DNA of 35,774 nucleotides from an uncultured Oscillospiraceae bacterium (GTDB lineage: Bacteria > Bacillota > Clostridia > Oscillospirales > Acutalibacteraceae), in the NCBI GenBank assembly GCA_900549825.1, contig URQB01000021.1:1-35774 (forward strand), read 5' to 3'. The notes beneath the pieces are model-generated. The model was not told the origin of the DNA and made no database searches. It saw only the letters and a list, made by a program, of their open reading frames with translations. This document shows positions 24,895 through 33,695 of this stretch, one piece after another. Every line of letters starts with the position of its first letter. The first letter of the stretch is position 1. The translations under genes and the position numbers were made by a program.

Positions 24895-25155
24895 GATTGC
24901 TTCTGATCAGTAGAGTATGTGGAGCGGCCGGGAGGTCTGATCGGGCAGAAAATGGTTGCCCGGTTTCGCTGTATGGGGCCTCATGGTCTTGTTGTTTCTT
25001 ATCATTATTTCTGCTGCCGCTGGTATACAGATTGCTTGTGCTCAGCGCGGGCCTCCGCCTGTTTCCCATGCTTCTCCTTCGGGAAAAGGAGTAGACAACG
25101 GGGGCAAAGAAACAATTGAAATATGGCGCAGCGGCAGCTTTTTTTATAAAATACA
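24895..25155. other. Intergenic stretch after the sfp-like gene
   Basis: No supported gene. Overlapping short frames with a hydrophobic stretch (around 24975-25045) exist but lack ribosome binding sites. The far end leads into the terminator shared with the minus-strand gene. Confidence 0.4.
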
Positions 25156-25191
25156 AAGCGGCCTGCATCCACAATTGGATGCGGGCCGCTT
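25140..25191 (-). terminator. Terminator of the epimerase-like gene
   Basis: AAGCGGCCTGCATCCA (25156-25171) pairs with TGGATGCGGGCCGCTT (25176-25191). On the minus strand the stem is followed by TTGTATTTTAT. Confidence 0.75.
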
Positions 25192-25232
25192 CGCTTGATC
25201 CTCTTCCCTCATTCGCAATGCATCTTCGACCG

Positions 25233-26726
25233 CTATTCCTCCATGCCGTCGAAAATGCTGTCATCGTAATAGTTGTTTTCGTTTTGACCGTGCAGTGGGT
25301 ACCAGACCTGCGCAAAAAACGGATTGACCCTTGCAATCGCATCGTAATTCCACGGGGAAGGCAGGCAGTCCGGGCACCAGTGCCCGCCCTTCAGAGCCAG
25401 GTTGGGGGACATTTCGAATTCATGGCCGAACGCACAGCGCCATTTCAGCGGCGTAAAGAGATCGCCTTTCACCATCGAATTCGACAGGCACTCCCCACCG
25501 CGGAACTCCGCCGCCCGGATCATATCCTCCAGGTCGAGGCTCGCCTCCGGTTTCGTCTCATCGTATCCATGATCCAGGTAAGCAGGCTCCGAACTCGGTG
25601 TTTCTACCTTGAAATCCTTCCAGGTGCCGATTTTTTTCCAGTTCTCATGGCTGCCGTAATAGGCCGTGACGCGCGGCGTGATGTTATTCTTGATCCACGT
25701 CTGCGTCCCGTACTTCTCCTTATACGCCATTTTGATCATCCCAGCCTTTTTGATCAGGCCGTTCGGAATGATCTTTGCCAGCTTATAATAGCCCGGCACA
25801 TGCTGGGAAAGCTGCGCAAAATAATCCTTGATGGGTACGTTATGGCGGAAGTGCAGGTAATCATCGAGCATATCGGAATCCGTAAACCAATGCCCGTGGA
25901 AATTACGCAGGGTGAACCAGTTCGGCTCAAAGATCTTTTTGGGGGAGTCCAGGCCAATCGCCCGCAGGAGATAAACCTCAAACTCATAATTTGTAATGCG
26001 GTATTCCGCACCGCTGCCGATGTTGTAAAATCTTCTCCAAAAGCTCTCCGGTACATCGCCCTCGCAGACGTTGGCGAGCAGCAGGCCGGAATCCTCGATC
26101 GTCGCCCATTCGAGCACGCCATTGATGGGCACATGGTACATGATCGGATCGAAATTCTTCAGGATACCGGGATACAGGATACCGGTCTGGCGCAGGGAAA
26201 CCCAGTGTTTCAGGCCGGATTCCGCCACCCTTGCCTCAGCAATCGTCTTGCTGATCGCATAGTGGTCGTAAACGCTGATCTTGATCGGGTCGCCCGTGCG
26301 GCCCCAGTGGATCGGGGGATTGCGGTCACCTGTCTGGGCGACCGTGCCGATATAGACGAGCCTGACCGCATCCGGATCGGGCTGCGCCTTGATCGCACGG
26401 ATGATATTTTCGATCGCGCTGATGTTGGTTTTCATCGTGCGCTTTGGAAAATAATCCGCCGCCGGGGAAACCATACCGCCCACGTGCAGGACATAGTCGG
26501 CGCCGGTTATGCACTCGAGCACATCCTCATAGTTGGTGAGATCTCCCCAGACCAGCTTCACGCTTGGATCGTTCGCATAGAACTTGAATTTTTCCCTGTT
26601 TTTGTCGCTGCCGCGGTTGAGCAAAACCAGATTGAAATGATCCTTTCGCTGGTAGAGCTCCTGAAAACCGGCAAAACCCATATTGCCGGATGCGCCAGTC
26701 AAAAACACCGTCTTCTTCTCAGACAT
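25233..26726 (-). CDS. NAD-dependent epimerase/dehydratase-like protein with C-terminal zinc ribbon
   Basis: 497 residues, longer than the usual 310-350 of this family. The N-terminal Rossmann motif is TGASGNMG (about 10-17), and the active-site Tyr-X3-Lys is in YDHYAISK (about 185). Asp and Thr positions typical of extended short-chain dehydrogenases are present. The C-terminal 100 residues add WRC-X3-H (Cys431, His435) and CPDC (451-454), a probable zinc ribbon, ending in an acidic tail. It acts on a sugar nucleotide or another NAD substrate, not identifiable here. The start ATG has GGAGG 9 bases upstream. Confidence 0.85.
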   Translation of the reverse strand: MSEKKTVFLTGASGNMGFAGFQELYQRKDHFNLVLLNRGSDKNREKFKFYANDPSVKLVWGDLTNYEDVLECITGADYVLHVGGMVSPAADYFPKRTMKTNISAIENIIRAIKAQPDPDAVRLVYIGTVAQTGDRNPPIHWGRTGDPIKISVYDHYAISKTIAEARVAESGLKHWVSLRQTGILYPGILKNFDPIMYHVPINGVLEWATIEDSGLLLANVCEGDVPESFWRRFYNIGSGAEYRITNYEFEVYLLRAIGLDSPKKIFEPNWFTLRNFHGHWFTDSDMLDDYLHFRHNVPIKDYFAQLSQHVPGYYKLAKIIPNGLIKKAGMIKMAYKEKYGTQTWIKNNITPRVTAYYGSHENWKKIGTWKDFKVETPSSEPAYLDHGYDETKPEASLDLEDMIRAAEFRGGECLSNSMVKGDLFTPLKWRCAFGHEFEMSPNLALKGGHWCPDCLPSPWNYDAIARVNPFFAQVWYPLHGQNENNYYDDSIFDGMEE

Positions 26727-26978
26727 TTGAAATCGCCTCCAACTCTCTCTCTTTGGAATGATTCGGATTTAGTTTAGCATGCAGTGAATAAAAAATCAAT
26801 ATGTCTCCAACGAGAATTGGGGAAAGCCTACAGATTAGCCATTCTAAATAATGAGCTGCTGCAAAACGGATCAACAGGCAGACGGGGACAGGAACAAACA
26901 TGGTTTTGCATCTGTAAAGGCACAAAATGCGGGCCCATATGGCCCGCAAGTGCTTTTTCGAGGAGACAAGCCGTCTCT
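26727..26978 (-). other. Intergenic stretch with the malQ terminator
   Basis: TGCGGGCC (26928-26935) and GGCCCGCA (26941-26948) pair with a 5-base loop. On the minus strand TTTTGTG follows, giving a terminator for the glucanotransferase gene. The remainder holds no gene; it presumably includes the epimerase gene's promoter. Confidence 0.6.
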
Positions 26979-28433
26979 TTACGCCCGTCCGTACCGCTCA
27001 TTGATGCGACGGAAATAGGCGGTATCGATCTGCCGGAGCGAAGCCTCCGTCATACGGAAGCCCCAGTTCCCCTTTGCCTCGCCGGGCAGATTCATGCGCG
27101 TGTCCGTCCCATATCCGCAGAGATCCTGAACTGGCAGGATCGTCATGCATGCGGGTGTCTGCCAGAGCGTTTCAAAAATCGCGCGCAAAACCGGGCTGTC
27201 GATTCCGCCCCTGCCCCAGTCGCCTGTAAAGCGGCAGTAAGCGAGCAGCTGGCTGCGCTCTTCGGGTTTTGCCGCCCAAAGCCAGCCCAGCATCGTGTCA
27301 TTGTCATGCGTGCCCGTATAGGCAACGTAATTCTCCGTGTATTTGTAAGGCAGATGGATGCTGTCCCACCCATAATAGGCGAACTGCATGACCTTCATAC
27401 CGGGATAGCCGGTTTCTCTGAGGAATTGGATCAGCCCCTCCTCTTCACAGCCGAGGTCCTCCGCCACGATCTGGGGAGCGGGAAACGATGCGTTGACCGC
27501 GTGGAACAGATCCATCCCCGGGCCCGGCTCCCATGTGCCGGTACGCGCCGTTTCGGCATCCGCGGGCACGGCCCAATACCGGTAAAAACCCCGGAAGTGA
27601 TCGATCCGCACCGCGTCGTAAATCTTCAGGCTGCTGCCGATGCGCTGCAGCCACCATTGATAGCCGTCCCGCTTCATTCTCTCCCAATCATAGAGCGGAT
27701 TGCCCCAGAGCTGACCATCCGCAGAAAAATAATCCGGCGGAACGCCCGCCACGCGCCTCGGCTCTCCCTCCGGCGTGGTTTCAAACAGCGCGCGGTTCGC
27801 CCAGAAATCGGCGCTTTCATCGGAAACATAGATCGGCATGTCGCCTAAAATCGAAATCCCGTGCGCATTGGCATAGCCCTTCAGCTTATTCCACTGTTTG
27901 AACAGAATGAACTGCTCAAAAACATAATAAGCGGTATCCTCTTCTGCGCATTCCAGCATCCATTTGCGCCACGGCTTTCCCCCGTTACGGTCGCGCGCAG
28001 CCATATAGCGTGCATAATCCATGAGCCAAAAGGCCTGCTCCTCCCGGAACGCTTCCAGTTCCGCCCCCTTTGCACCGGCTTTTTCATATGCTTTGCGCAG
28101 CAGCGCGGCTTTGACCCGGGCGGCCCATGCATAATCGGCCTGGTAGGGAGAGCCGCCGTATACCACCTCGTCTACATCGCCCTGCGTAACCAATCCGTCC
28201 TCCATCAGGCCATATGGATCGAGATAGAGTGGATTGAGCGCAAAGGCGCTGACGCTCGAATAGGGGGAATTGCCTTTGCCGACAGGACAGAGCGGAAGAA
28301 TTTGCCACCACCTCATCCGCATATCGCACAGCAGGTCTACAAACGCATAACCGCCCCGGCCGAAATCGCCGATACCAAACGGAGACGGCAGGGAGGATAG
28401 ATTCATTAAAACGCCAGCGCTTCTCTGGAACAC
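26979..28433 (-). CDS. malQ: 4-alpha-glucanotransferase (amylomaltase, GH77)
   Basis: 484 residues of cytoplasmic enzyme that moves glucan segments between maltodextrins, in glycogen and starch metabolism. The catalytic residues are Asp278 (AVRIDHFRGF), Glu325 (VAEDLG) and Asp377 (TGTHDND). The opening SAGVLMNLSSLPSPFGIGDFG and GKGNSPYSSVSAFA are diagnostic of the family. The start is GTG 28433, because AGAAAGGA lies about 11 bases upstream; ATG codon 10 has no such site. The gene stands alone, with its own terminator. Confidence 0.96.
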   Translation of the reverse strand: MFQRSAGVLMNLSSLPSPFGIGDFGRGGYAFVDLLCDMRMRWWQILPLCPVGKGNSPYSSVSAFALNPLYLDPYGLMEDGLVTQGDVDEVVYGGSPYQADYAWAARVKAALLRKAYEKAGAKGAELEAFREEQAFWLMDYARYMAARDRNGGKPWRKWMLECAEEDTAYYVFEQFILFKQWNKLKGYANAHGISILGDMPIYVSDESADFWANRALFETTPEGEPRRVAGVPPDYFSADGQLWGNPLYDWERMKRDGYQWWLQRIGSSLKIYDAVRIDHFRGFYRYWAVPADAETARTGTWEPGPGMDLFHAVNASFPAPQIVAEDLGCEEEGLIQFLRETGYPGMKVMQFAYYGWDSIHLPYKYTENYVAYTGTHDNDTMLGWLWAAKPEERSQLLAYCRFTGDWGRGGIDSPVLRAIFETLWQTPACMTILPVQDLCGYGTDTRMNLPGEAKGNWGFRMTEASLRQIDTAYFRRINERYGRA

Positions 28434-28499
28434 AAAACCACTCGTCCTTTCTGACAGCCGAATTCTATCTCAATTAGCATTTCCCATTTTAGAGGAATG

Positions 28500-28533
28500 A
28501 TAAAATAAAAGGCCGTCTCGTTTGAGACGGCCT
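28500..28533 (-). terminator. Terminator of tRNA-Gln
   Basis: AGGCCGTCTC / GAGACGGCCT with loop GTTT (28510-28533), followed on the minus strand by TTTATTTTA. Confidence 0.85.
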
Positions 28534-28535
28534 GC

Positions 28536-28609
28536 TGGCTGCGGAACTAGGATTTGAACCCAGACAAACAGAGTCAGAGTCTGTCGTGCTACCCTTACAC
28601 AATTCCGCA
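28536..28609 (-). tRNA. tRNA-Gln (anticodon CTG)
   Basis: Cloverleaf on the minus strand. The acceptor TGCGGAA / TTCCGCA and D-stem GTGT/GCAC are present. The anticodon stem ACAGA / TCTGT encloses loop CTCTGAC (anticodon CTG), and the T-arm is CTGGG-TTCAAAT-CCTAG. Discriminator G and an encoded CCA complete it. Confidence 0.93.
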
Positions 28610-28622
28610 TCGGGCAAGAGAC

Positions 28623-28651
28623 ATTATATAATAACAGGGTCAGCTTGTCAA
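28623..28651 (-). promoter_or_regulatory. Consensus promoter of tRNA-Gln
   Basis: TTGACA (28646-28651) and TATAAT (28623-28628) with a 17-base spacer, about 13 bases before the tRNA 5' end. Confidence 0.85.
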
Positions 28652-28779
28652 GCTTTTTTTTAATTTTTTACCATCCAAAATGTGGATGAGGAGGGTGGAG
28701 TTGATTCTTATTTTATCCCACGCATTCCAAAATACAGCCTTTATATTTCTCTGTTCATTTTATATAACTGATTTGACTG

Positions 28780-29361
28780 TTACAGATGCCCCGATACCAC
28801 ATATTTTCCCTCATCCGAGACCATCACATCCACCGTGAGCGCCGGGGCCATCAGGGTAGCAAGCTGTTCCGGCGACAGCATCGGCCGGCTGACATGCCGC
28901 GCCGCGCCCGCGTGGTGCCGGTGAAGCGCTTTCAACCCCATGCTGTGCGCCACGGTCAGGCGGCCTCCGGGGGCCAAGAGCACCGTCAGGCGCGCCACAA
29001 GACGTGCCGGGTCTTCAAAATGCGGGAAGGCATTGTAAACAACGCAGCAGTCGTACCGGCGGGAAAGCTCCACCGTTTCCACATCACGGCAAAGCACTTC
29101 TACACGCGGATCATGCAGCTTTGTGGCGGCAATCCGGGCCATTTCCGGCGAGATGTCTACGCCCGTTATGCGAGAAACACCACGGGCCAGATAATCCGGG
29201 AAGAGCACCCCAGTGCCGCAGGCCACATCCAGCACCGAGCAGCCTGGCCTGACCCCTGCCGCATCCAAAATGAAACCGATTTTCCCCTCGTCCCGCACGG
29301 TGCCCGCATCCCACCCGGGTGCGCACCGGTCAAAGAATTCGATCACTTCACGCTTGTTCAT
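28780..29361 (-). CDS. Class I SAM-dependent methyltransferase
   Basis: 193 residues from ATG 29361 (MNKREVIEFFDRCAPGWD). A GTG five codons earlier is the alternative. Motif I is VLDVACGTGVL (about 45-55), the acidic residue after beta2 is in ITGVDISPEMA, and CVVYNAFPHFEDPARL corresponds to motif II. This is a UbiE/MenG-like Methyltransf_11 fold. The substrate is unknown. It stands alone between tRNA-Gln and the membrane protein gene, with a strong hairpin just upstream of its start. Confidence 0.9.
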   Translation of the reverse strand: MNKREVIEFFDRCAPGWDAGTVRDEGKIGFILDAAGVRPGCSVLDVACGTGVLFPDYLARGVSRITGVDISPEMARIAATKLHDPRVEVLCRDVETVELSRRYDCCVVYNAFPHFEDPARLVARLTVLLAPGGRLTVAHSMGLKALHRHHAGAARHVSRPMLSPEQLATLMAPALTVDVMVSDEGKYVVSGHL

Positions 29362-29382
29362 CCAAATCACGCCCACATCAGC

Positions 29383-29420
29383 GGCGGCGGTATGCCAAGA
29401 GCATGCCGCCGCCTGTTTTT
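29383..29420 (+). terminator. Terminator-shaped hairpin with its T-run on the plus strand
   Basis: GGCGGCGGTATGC (29383-29395) and GCATGCCGCCGCC (29401-29413) form 13 pairs around CAAGA, followed by TGTTTTTTTA on the plus strand. Both neighbouring genes run on the minus strand. See findings. Confidence 0.7.
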
Positions 29421-29493
29421 TTACTCGTTCAAGGGAAACGCCGCGTAATGCAAGCCTGCCTCCCGCAGCGCGCCTCTATGGAACCTCGCCGCC

Positions 29494-30537
29494 TTACTGC
29501 GCTTCCGCCCGCTCCATAGCGAGCTGGAAGTCGCGCTGATCGGTAAAGATCTCGTTGCGGTACGGGTTCTTCTGCTGCTTGATGGAGCGCCGGATGATGG
29601 CCGCCAGCACGCAGACATTGGCTGCCAGCGCCAGAATGGCGATCACGCCCTGCATCGTCGGATCTGCCGCGCTGGGGCGGACTGCCGCGTCCATCACGCC
29701 GTCCGTATACAAAACGGGCAGCACCGCGAACACGCCCGTATCCTGGAACAGCGGGAACACCTGCGCGAACATGCACCAGAGCGCCAGGGTGTTTGCGCGG
29801 TTCTGAATCCAGCCGCCCTTGTTCCAGAAGGCGTTGGCAAAGGTCGGGGCGAGCAGCAGCGCAAGGCCGCAGTACCATGCGTGTGTGGGCAGGTTGTTAT
29901 AGGTGTACTCAAAGTTCCACAGGTCGTATGCGAGGATATAGCACCAGGTCATATCCGGCCAGAGCATGTCGGTGTGCTTTTTGGAGGAGTAGATGCCCCA
30001 CCAGCCCGTCATGCAGAGGATATTGAGGATTCCGGCAATGCCGTTGATCCAGTTCCACCAGCCGCCGTAGAGCCATACGTTCTCGGAGGACAGCCACCAG
30101 CGGCTGCCGCTTTCCGCCATCGCCAGAGCGCCGCGGACGCCGGACTCAAAGTCGCTCGCGACGGCGATCAGGATGTTGATCGCGACGATTGCGAAGGGGA
30201 ACACCTTGAACCATTCCTTTTTGCCGATGCCCCATTTGTATTTGAGCATCATGAAGCCGATGCAACCAGCAGTTGCCGCGTAAAGCTTCGCATAGTGGAA
30301 CCAGCTGTTCATGTGGACATAGGTCTGGTTATTCAGCGCCCATTCGGCTCCCATCGCCGCGCCTACATAAATGGCGATGAAATACACCGTCAGCGCGGCG
30401 GGCAGGATCAGAAAGAAGAAGATGCCGCCCTTTTTCGTCCGGCGGGACAGCTCGTTCAAAATGATCAGCCCCACAAAAACCATCAGCCAGCCGAGCAGCT
30501 GATAGCCTGCGTTTTCACCATAAACTTGAAACAACAA
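29494..30537 (-). CDS. Polytopic membrane protein, DUF5692-like
   Basis: 347 residues from TTG 30537, which has GGGAGG (30546-30551) at an 8-base spacing. An ATG at 30570, 11 codons earlier, lacks a site. About eight to nine hydrophobic segments are present, rich in Trp and aromatic residues (for example VYFIAIYVGAAMGAEW and WLYGGWWNWINGIAGILN). A polar C-terminal tail follows (QQKNPYRNEIFTDQRDFQL). The sequence resembles the uncharacterised DUF5692 family from memory; this needs a search. It is the last gene after hypA in the same direction, so it may carry a substrate or metal for that system. No function is assigned. Confidence 0.8.
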   Translation of the reverse strand: MLFQVYGENAGYQLLGWLMVFVGLIILNELSRRTKKGGIFFFLILPAALTVYFIAIYVGAAMGAEWALNNQTYVHMNSWFHYAKLYAATAGCIGFMMLKYKWGIGKKEWFKVFPFAIVAINILIAVASDFESGVRGALAMAESGSRWWLSSENVWLYGGWWNWINGIAGILNILCMTGWWGIYSSKKHTDMLWPDMTWCYILAYDLWNFEYTYNNLPTHAWYCGLALLLAPTFANAFWNKGGWIQNRANTLALWCMFAQVFPLFQDTGVFAVLPVLYTDGVMDAAVRPSAADPTMQGVIAILALAANVCVLAAIIRRSIKQQKNPYRNEIFTDQRDFQLAMERAEAQ

Positions 30538-30604
30538 GATTGCTTCCTCCCTGTTGATGATTTGATCCATCTGTATGGATTCATAAACAATGCAAATTCC
30601 CTCG

Positions 30605-30949
30605 TCAGCACGCTTCGATTTCCTTGATGCTGATTTCGTTCCCGGTCAACAGATGCGTGTTGATGCTGGCACAGAAGGGGCAGGTCTTCCCGTGCTCCAC
30701 TGTGCCGTATGTTTCGCCGCAGTCCTCGCAGACGGTCACCGCGGGAAGCGTTTCGATTTTCAGCTGTGCACCCCGCAGCAGCTCCGAGCGATCCGCCGCC
30801 CACTTCCAGCAATCCAGCAGATAGGAATCGATTACCGTGGATACCTCTCCAAGCTCCAGCGTAACCGTGGAAATGGAGCGCAGATTGTTCTGCGCTCCCA
30901 CCTGCTCCAGACTGCTGATGATATGAAAAACAATCCCAAGCTCGTGCAT
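30605..30949 (-). CDS. hypA: HypA, nickel metallochaperone
   Basis: 114 residues, normal length. The N-terminus MHELGI supplies the nickel-binding His2, and the zinc site is Cys74-X2-Cys77-X12-Cys90-X2-Cys93. HypA delivers nickel together with HypB to [NiFe] hydrogenase and, in some bacteria, other nickel enzymes. It begins 5 bases after the stop of the flavoprotein gene, so translation is likely coupled. No hydrogenase gene is in the window. Confidence 0.94.
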   Translation of the reverse strand: MHELGIVFHIISSLEQVGAQNNLRSISTVTLELGEVSTVIDSYLLDCWKWAADRSELLRGAQLKIETLPAVTVCEDCGETYGTVEHGKTCPFCASINTHLLTGNEISIKEIEAC

Positions 30950-30954
30950 AATGC

Positions 30955-33681
30955 TTACTGATCCCTCTTTGCAAAGCGGATTTTGAATTCGCGCTTGAGC
31001 ATATAGGGCAGGATGCCCTTCATCTTATCCTCCGCCTTGATCATTTTGCTGCATTCCGGGTGCTCGCGGTAGAGATGAATCGCGTCGAATTCGCACTTCG
31101 TGGTGCATACGCCGCAGCCGATGCACTTGTTTGGGTCCACCACGGACGCGCCGCACCCAAGGCAGCGGGCGGTTTCGAGCTTCACCTGCTCCTCGGTGAA
31201 CGTTCTGTGCGCATCGCGGAAGGATTGGCGGTAATCGATGCTCTCATCCATGCCCGCGATCTGGCGTGCGGAATTGTCGTAGGTTTCGACCTTCAGATTC
31301 TCCTTATCCAGCTCGATGAACTGGCGGCGGTTGCGGCCGATGACCAGGCTGCTGTCCGGCTGTACGAAGCGGTGGATGGAAACGGCGCCCTCCTTGCCGG
31401 CGGCAATCGCATCGATGGCAAACTGCGGGCCGGTGTAAACGTCGCCACCCACAAAGATATCGGGCTCTGCGGTCTGATAGGTCAGCGGATCGGCCACAGC
31501 GCCCTGGCCGCGGCCCAGCTCCACCTTCGAGCCCTTGAGCAAATCTCCCCATAGAATGCTCTGGCCAATGCTGAGGAAGACATGCTCGCAGGGTACGGTC
31601 ACGGTATCCGCTTCGTCATAAACCGGGCAGAAGCGCCCTTCTGCATCAAATACGGAGACGCATTTCTTCAGCACGATGCCCGTCACTTTGCCATTCTCGG
31701 TGAGGATTTCCTTCGGGCCCCAGCCGCAGTGGATCTGAACGCCCTCGTCCTCAGCCTCAAAAATCTCCTCTTTGGAGGCAGGCATGCCGTCACGCGGCTC
31801 CAGGCAGTACATGGCGACTTCGTCCGCGCCGCAGCGCCCGGCAGTGCGCGCCACGTCGATGGCCACATTGCCGCCGCCGATCACGGCTGCCCTGCCCCGC
31901 ACCGGGTAAGCCTCGTTCTCGCCCACCTTGCGCAGGAAGTCCACGGCGGTCATCACGCCCTCAGCATCCTCACCCGGAATCCCGGCCATCCTGCCGCCCT
32001 GGCAGCCGATGGCTATGTAGAATGCCTTGTAGCCTTGGCCGCGTAATTCATCGAGCGTGATATCCTTGCCGACCTCAATGCCGCACTTGATCTCTACGCC
32101 CATCTCGCGCAGGATCTCGATTTCCGCATCAACGACATCCTTCTCCAGCTTATAGGAAGGAATACCGTAAACCAGCATGCCGCCGGGGCGCGCATTCTTT
32201 TCAAACACGGTGGGCCGGTAGCCCTTTTCCGCCAGGTAATACGCGCAGCTCAGGCCCGCCGGGCCCGCGCCGATAATGGCGACCTTCTCCGTAAACAGCC
32301 CGCGGTTGGAGGGCTGGATGATGGGCGGAATATAGCGGGTTTCTGCATCCAGATCCTGCTGGGCGATAAATTTCTTGACCTCGTCGATGGCGATCGCCTG
32401 ATCGATCGTGCCGCGGGTGCAGGCATCCTCGCAGCGGCGGTTGCAGACGCGGCCGCACACGGCGGGGAACGGATTTTCCTTCTTGATCAGGGCAAGCGCA
32501 TCGCGGTATCTCCCCTGCGCCGCCATCTTCAGATAGCCCTGCACGGCGATATGCGCCGGGCAGGCGGTCTTGCAGGGTGCCGTACCGGTGTCGTAGCAGT
32601 TGATGCGGTTGTTGTCGCGGTAATCCTCATCCCACTTCTCCGGCCCCCATTTCACCGCGTCCGGCAGCTCCTGCTGCGGGTAGGCAACAGGGCTCTCCTT
32701 TGTGCAGAGCTTCTGGCCGAGCTTCACCGCGCCGGCGGGGCAGTATTCCACGCAGCGACCGCAGGCGACACAGTCCTCCGCGTTCACGCGCGCCACATAG
32801 GCCGAGCGGGAAAGGTTCGGTGTGTTAAAAAGCTGCGAGGTGCGCAGCGCATAGCAGACGTTTACGTTGCAGTTGCAAATGGCGAAGATCTTATTTTCGC
32901 CGTCAATATTGGTGATCTGGTGGACAAAGCCGTTCTCCTCCGCACGCTTGAGAATCCGCATCACTTCGTCATAGTTCACATAATGGCCCTTATGGGTTTC
33001 CACCAGGTAATCGGCCATGTCGCCCACGCCGATGCACCAATCCTCCGGGTCATCCGCACAGCCCTCGCCCAGCACGCAGCGAGACATCCGGCAGGAGCAG
33101 GGACTGGCAGCATATTTGCCGTCGTACTTTTTCAGCCAGTGGGAGATGTGCTCTACATCCACAGACTGGTTCTCCATTTCGATTGCCTTTTCTACGGGGA
33201 TGACGTGCATGCCGATCCCGGACCCTCCCGGCGGCACCATGGGCGTCACCTTTTCCAGCGGCAGGCGGGACATCCGCTCAAAGAAGCGGGCAAGCTCCGG
33301 ATGTTCCTTCAGCTGCTGCTTGTTCATATTGGTAAACTCCGCGCTGCCGGGCACAAACATCGGCAGGACGTACTGCTTTTCATGCGCAGGGTTCTCCCAA
33401 TTGTATTCGAGAATTCCGATGACGCTCATCTCATACAGCAGCTTTTCCAGAGATTCGGCATCTTTGCCGGTCGCCTTGACCAGCTGCGTCAGCGTCATAG
33501 GCTTGCGCACCTTCATTTTCAAGGCCACCTCGGCCATTTCGTCCGTCACCACGCAGGCAAGGCCCCAGTATTCCGGGTCATCCACCGTTACCTTATGGCC
33601 GATACGGTCGGTGATCTTCTGCCCCAGCTTTAAAATCAGCTCGCGGGGGGCTTCGGTTTTCTGCGTATTATTTTCAGCCAT
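30955..33681 (-). CDS. Large iron-sulfur flavoprotein: Cys-rich N-terminal module, ferredoxin, GltD-like oxidoreductase, C-terminal ferredoxin
   Basis: 908 residues. A winged-helix-like start (about 45-95) leads to a Cys-rich part (PCSCRMSRCVLGEGC at 194-208, CNCNVNVC at 269-276). A 4Fe-4S motif CVACGRCVEYC (304-314) follows. Next is the GltD/dihydropyrimidine-dehydrogenase Cys set (C370, C374, C409, C413, C417, C421). The FAD Rossmann motif GAGPAGLSCAYYLAEKG (471-487) and NAD(P) motif VIGGGNVAIDVAR come next, and a final ferredoxin (CLGCG..CIGCGVCTTKC) ends it. It probably passes electrons between NAD(P)H and a ferredoxin-like partner. It lies between hypB (14-base gap) and hypA. The substrate is unknown. 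Confidence 0.9.
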   Translation of the reverse strand: MAENNTQKTEAPRELILKLGQKITDRIGHKVTVDDPEYWGLACVVTDEMAEVALKMKVRKPMTLTQLVKATGKDAESLEKLLYEMSVIGILEYNWENPAHEKQYVLPMFVPGSAEFTNMNKQQLKEHPELARFFERMSRLPLEKVTPMVPPGGSGIGMHVIPVEKAIEMENQSVDVEHISHWLKKYDGKYAASPCSCRMSRCVLGEGCADDPEDWCIGVGDMADYLVETHKGHYVNYDEVMRILKRAEENGFVHQITNIDGENKIFAICNCNVNVCYALRTSQLFNTPNLSRSAYVARVNAEDCVACGRCVEYCPAGAVKLGQKLCTKESPVAYPQQELPDAVKWGPEKWDEDYRDNNRINCYDTGTAPCKTACPAHIAVQGYLKMAAQGRYRDALALIKKENPFPAVCGRVCNRRCEDACTRGTIDQAIAIDEVKKFIAQQDLDAETRYIPPIIQPSNRGLFTEKVAIIGAGPAGLSCAYYLAEKGYRPTVFEKNARPGGMLVYGIPSYKLEKDVVDAEIEILREMGVEIKCGIEVGKDITLDELRGQGYKAFYIAIGCQGGRMAGIPGEDAEGVMTAVDFLRKVGENEAYPVRGRAAVIGGGNVAIDVARTAGRCGADEVAMYCLEPRDGMPASKEEIFEAEDEGVQIHCGWGPKEILTENGKVTGIVLKKCVSVFDAEGRFCPVYDEADTVTVPCEHVFLSIGQSILWGDLLKGSKVELGRGQGAVADPLTYQTAEPDIFVGGDVYTGPQFAIDAIAAGKEGAVSIHRFVQPDSSLVIGRNRRQFIELDKENLKVETYDNSARQIAGMDESIDYRQSFRDAHRTFTEEQVKLETARCLGCGASVVDPNKCIGCGVCTTKCEFDAIHLYREHPECSKMIKAEDKMKGILPYMLKREFKIRFAKRDQ

Positions 33682-33695
33682 TTCCTGCTCCTTTC

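Noticed and set aside
24897..25198. Short overlapping frames with a hydrophobic stretch after the sfp-like gene, possible small toxin
   Set aside because: No Shine-Dalgarno, three frames overlap the same bases, and the end runs into a terminator stem. No toxin family pattern was recognised.
25116..26777. 553-codon plus-strand frame over the epimerase-like gene
   Set aside because: It is antisense to a gene with intact Rossmann and active-site motifs and a good ribosome site. It shows no recognisable domain.
31060..33633. Several plus-strand frames opposite the large flavoprotein
   Set aside because: They mirror the codon pattern of the minus-strand gene and carry no motifs.
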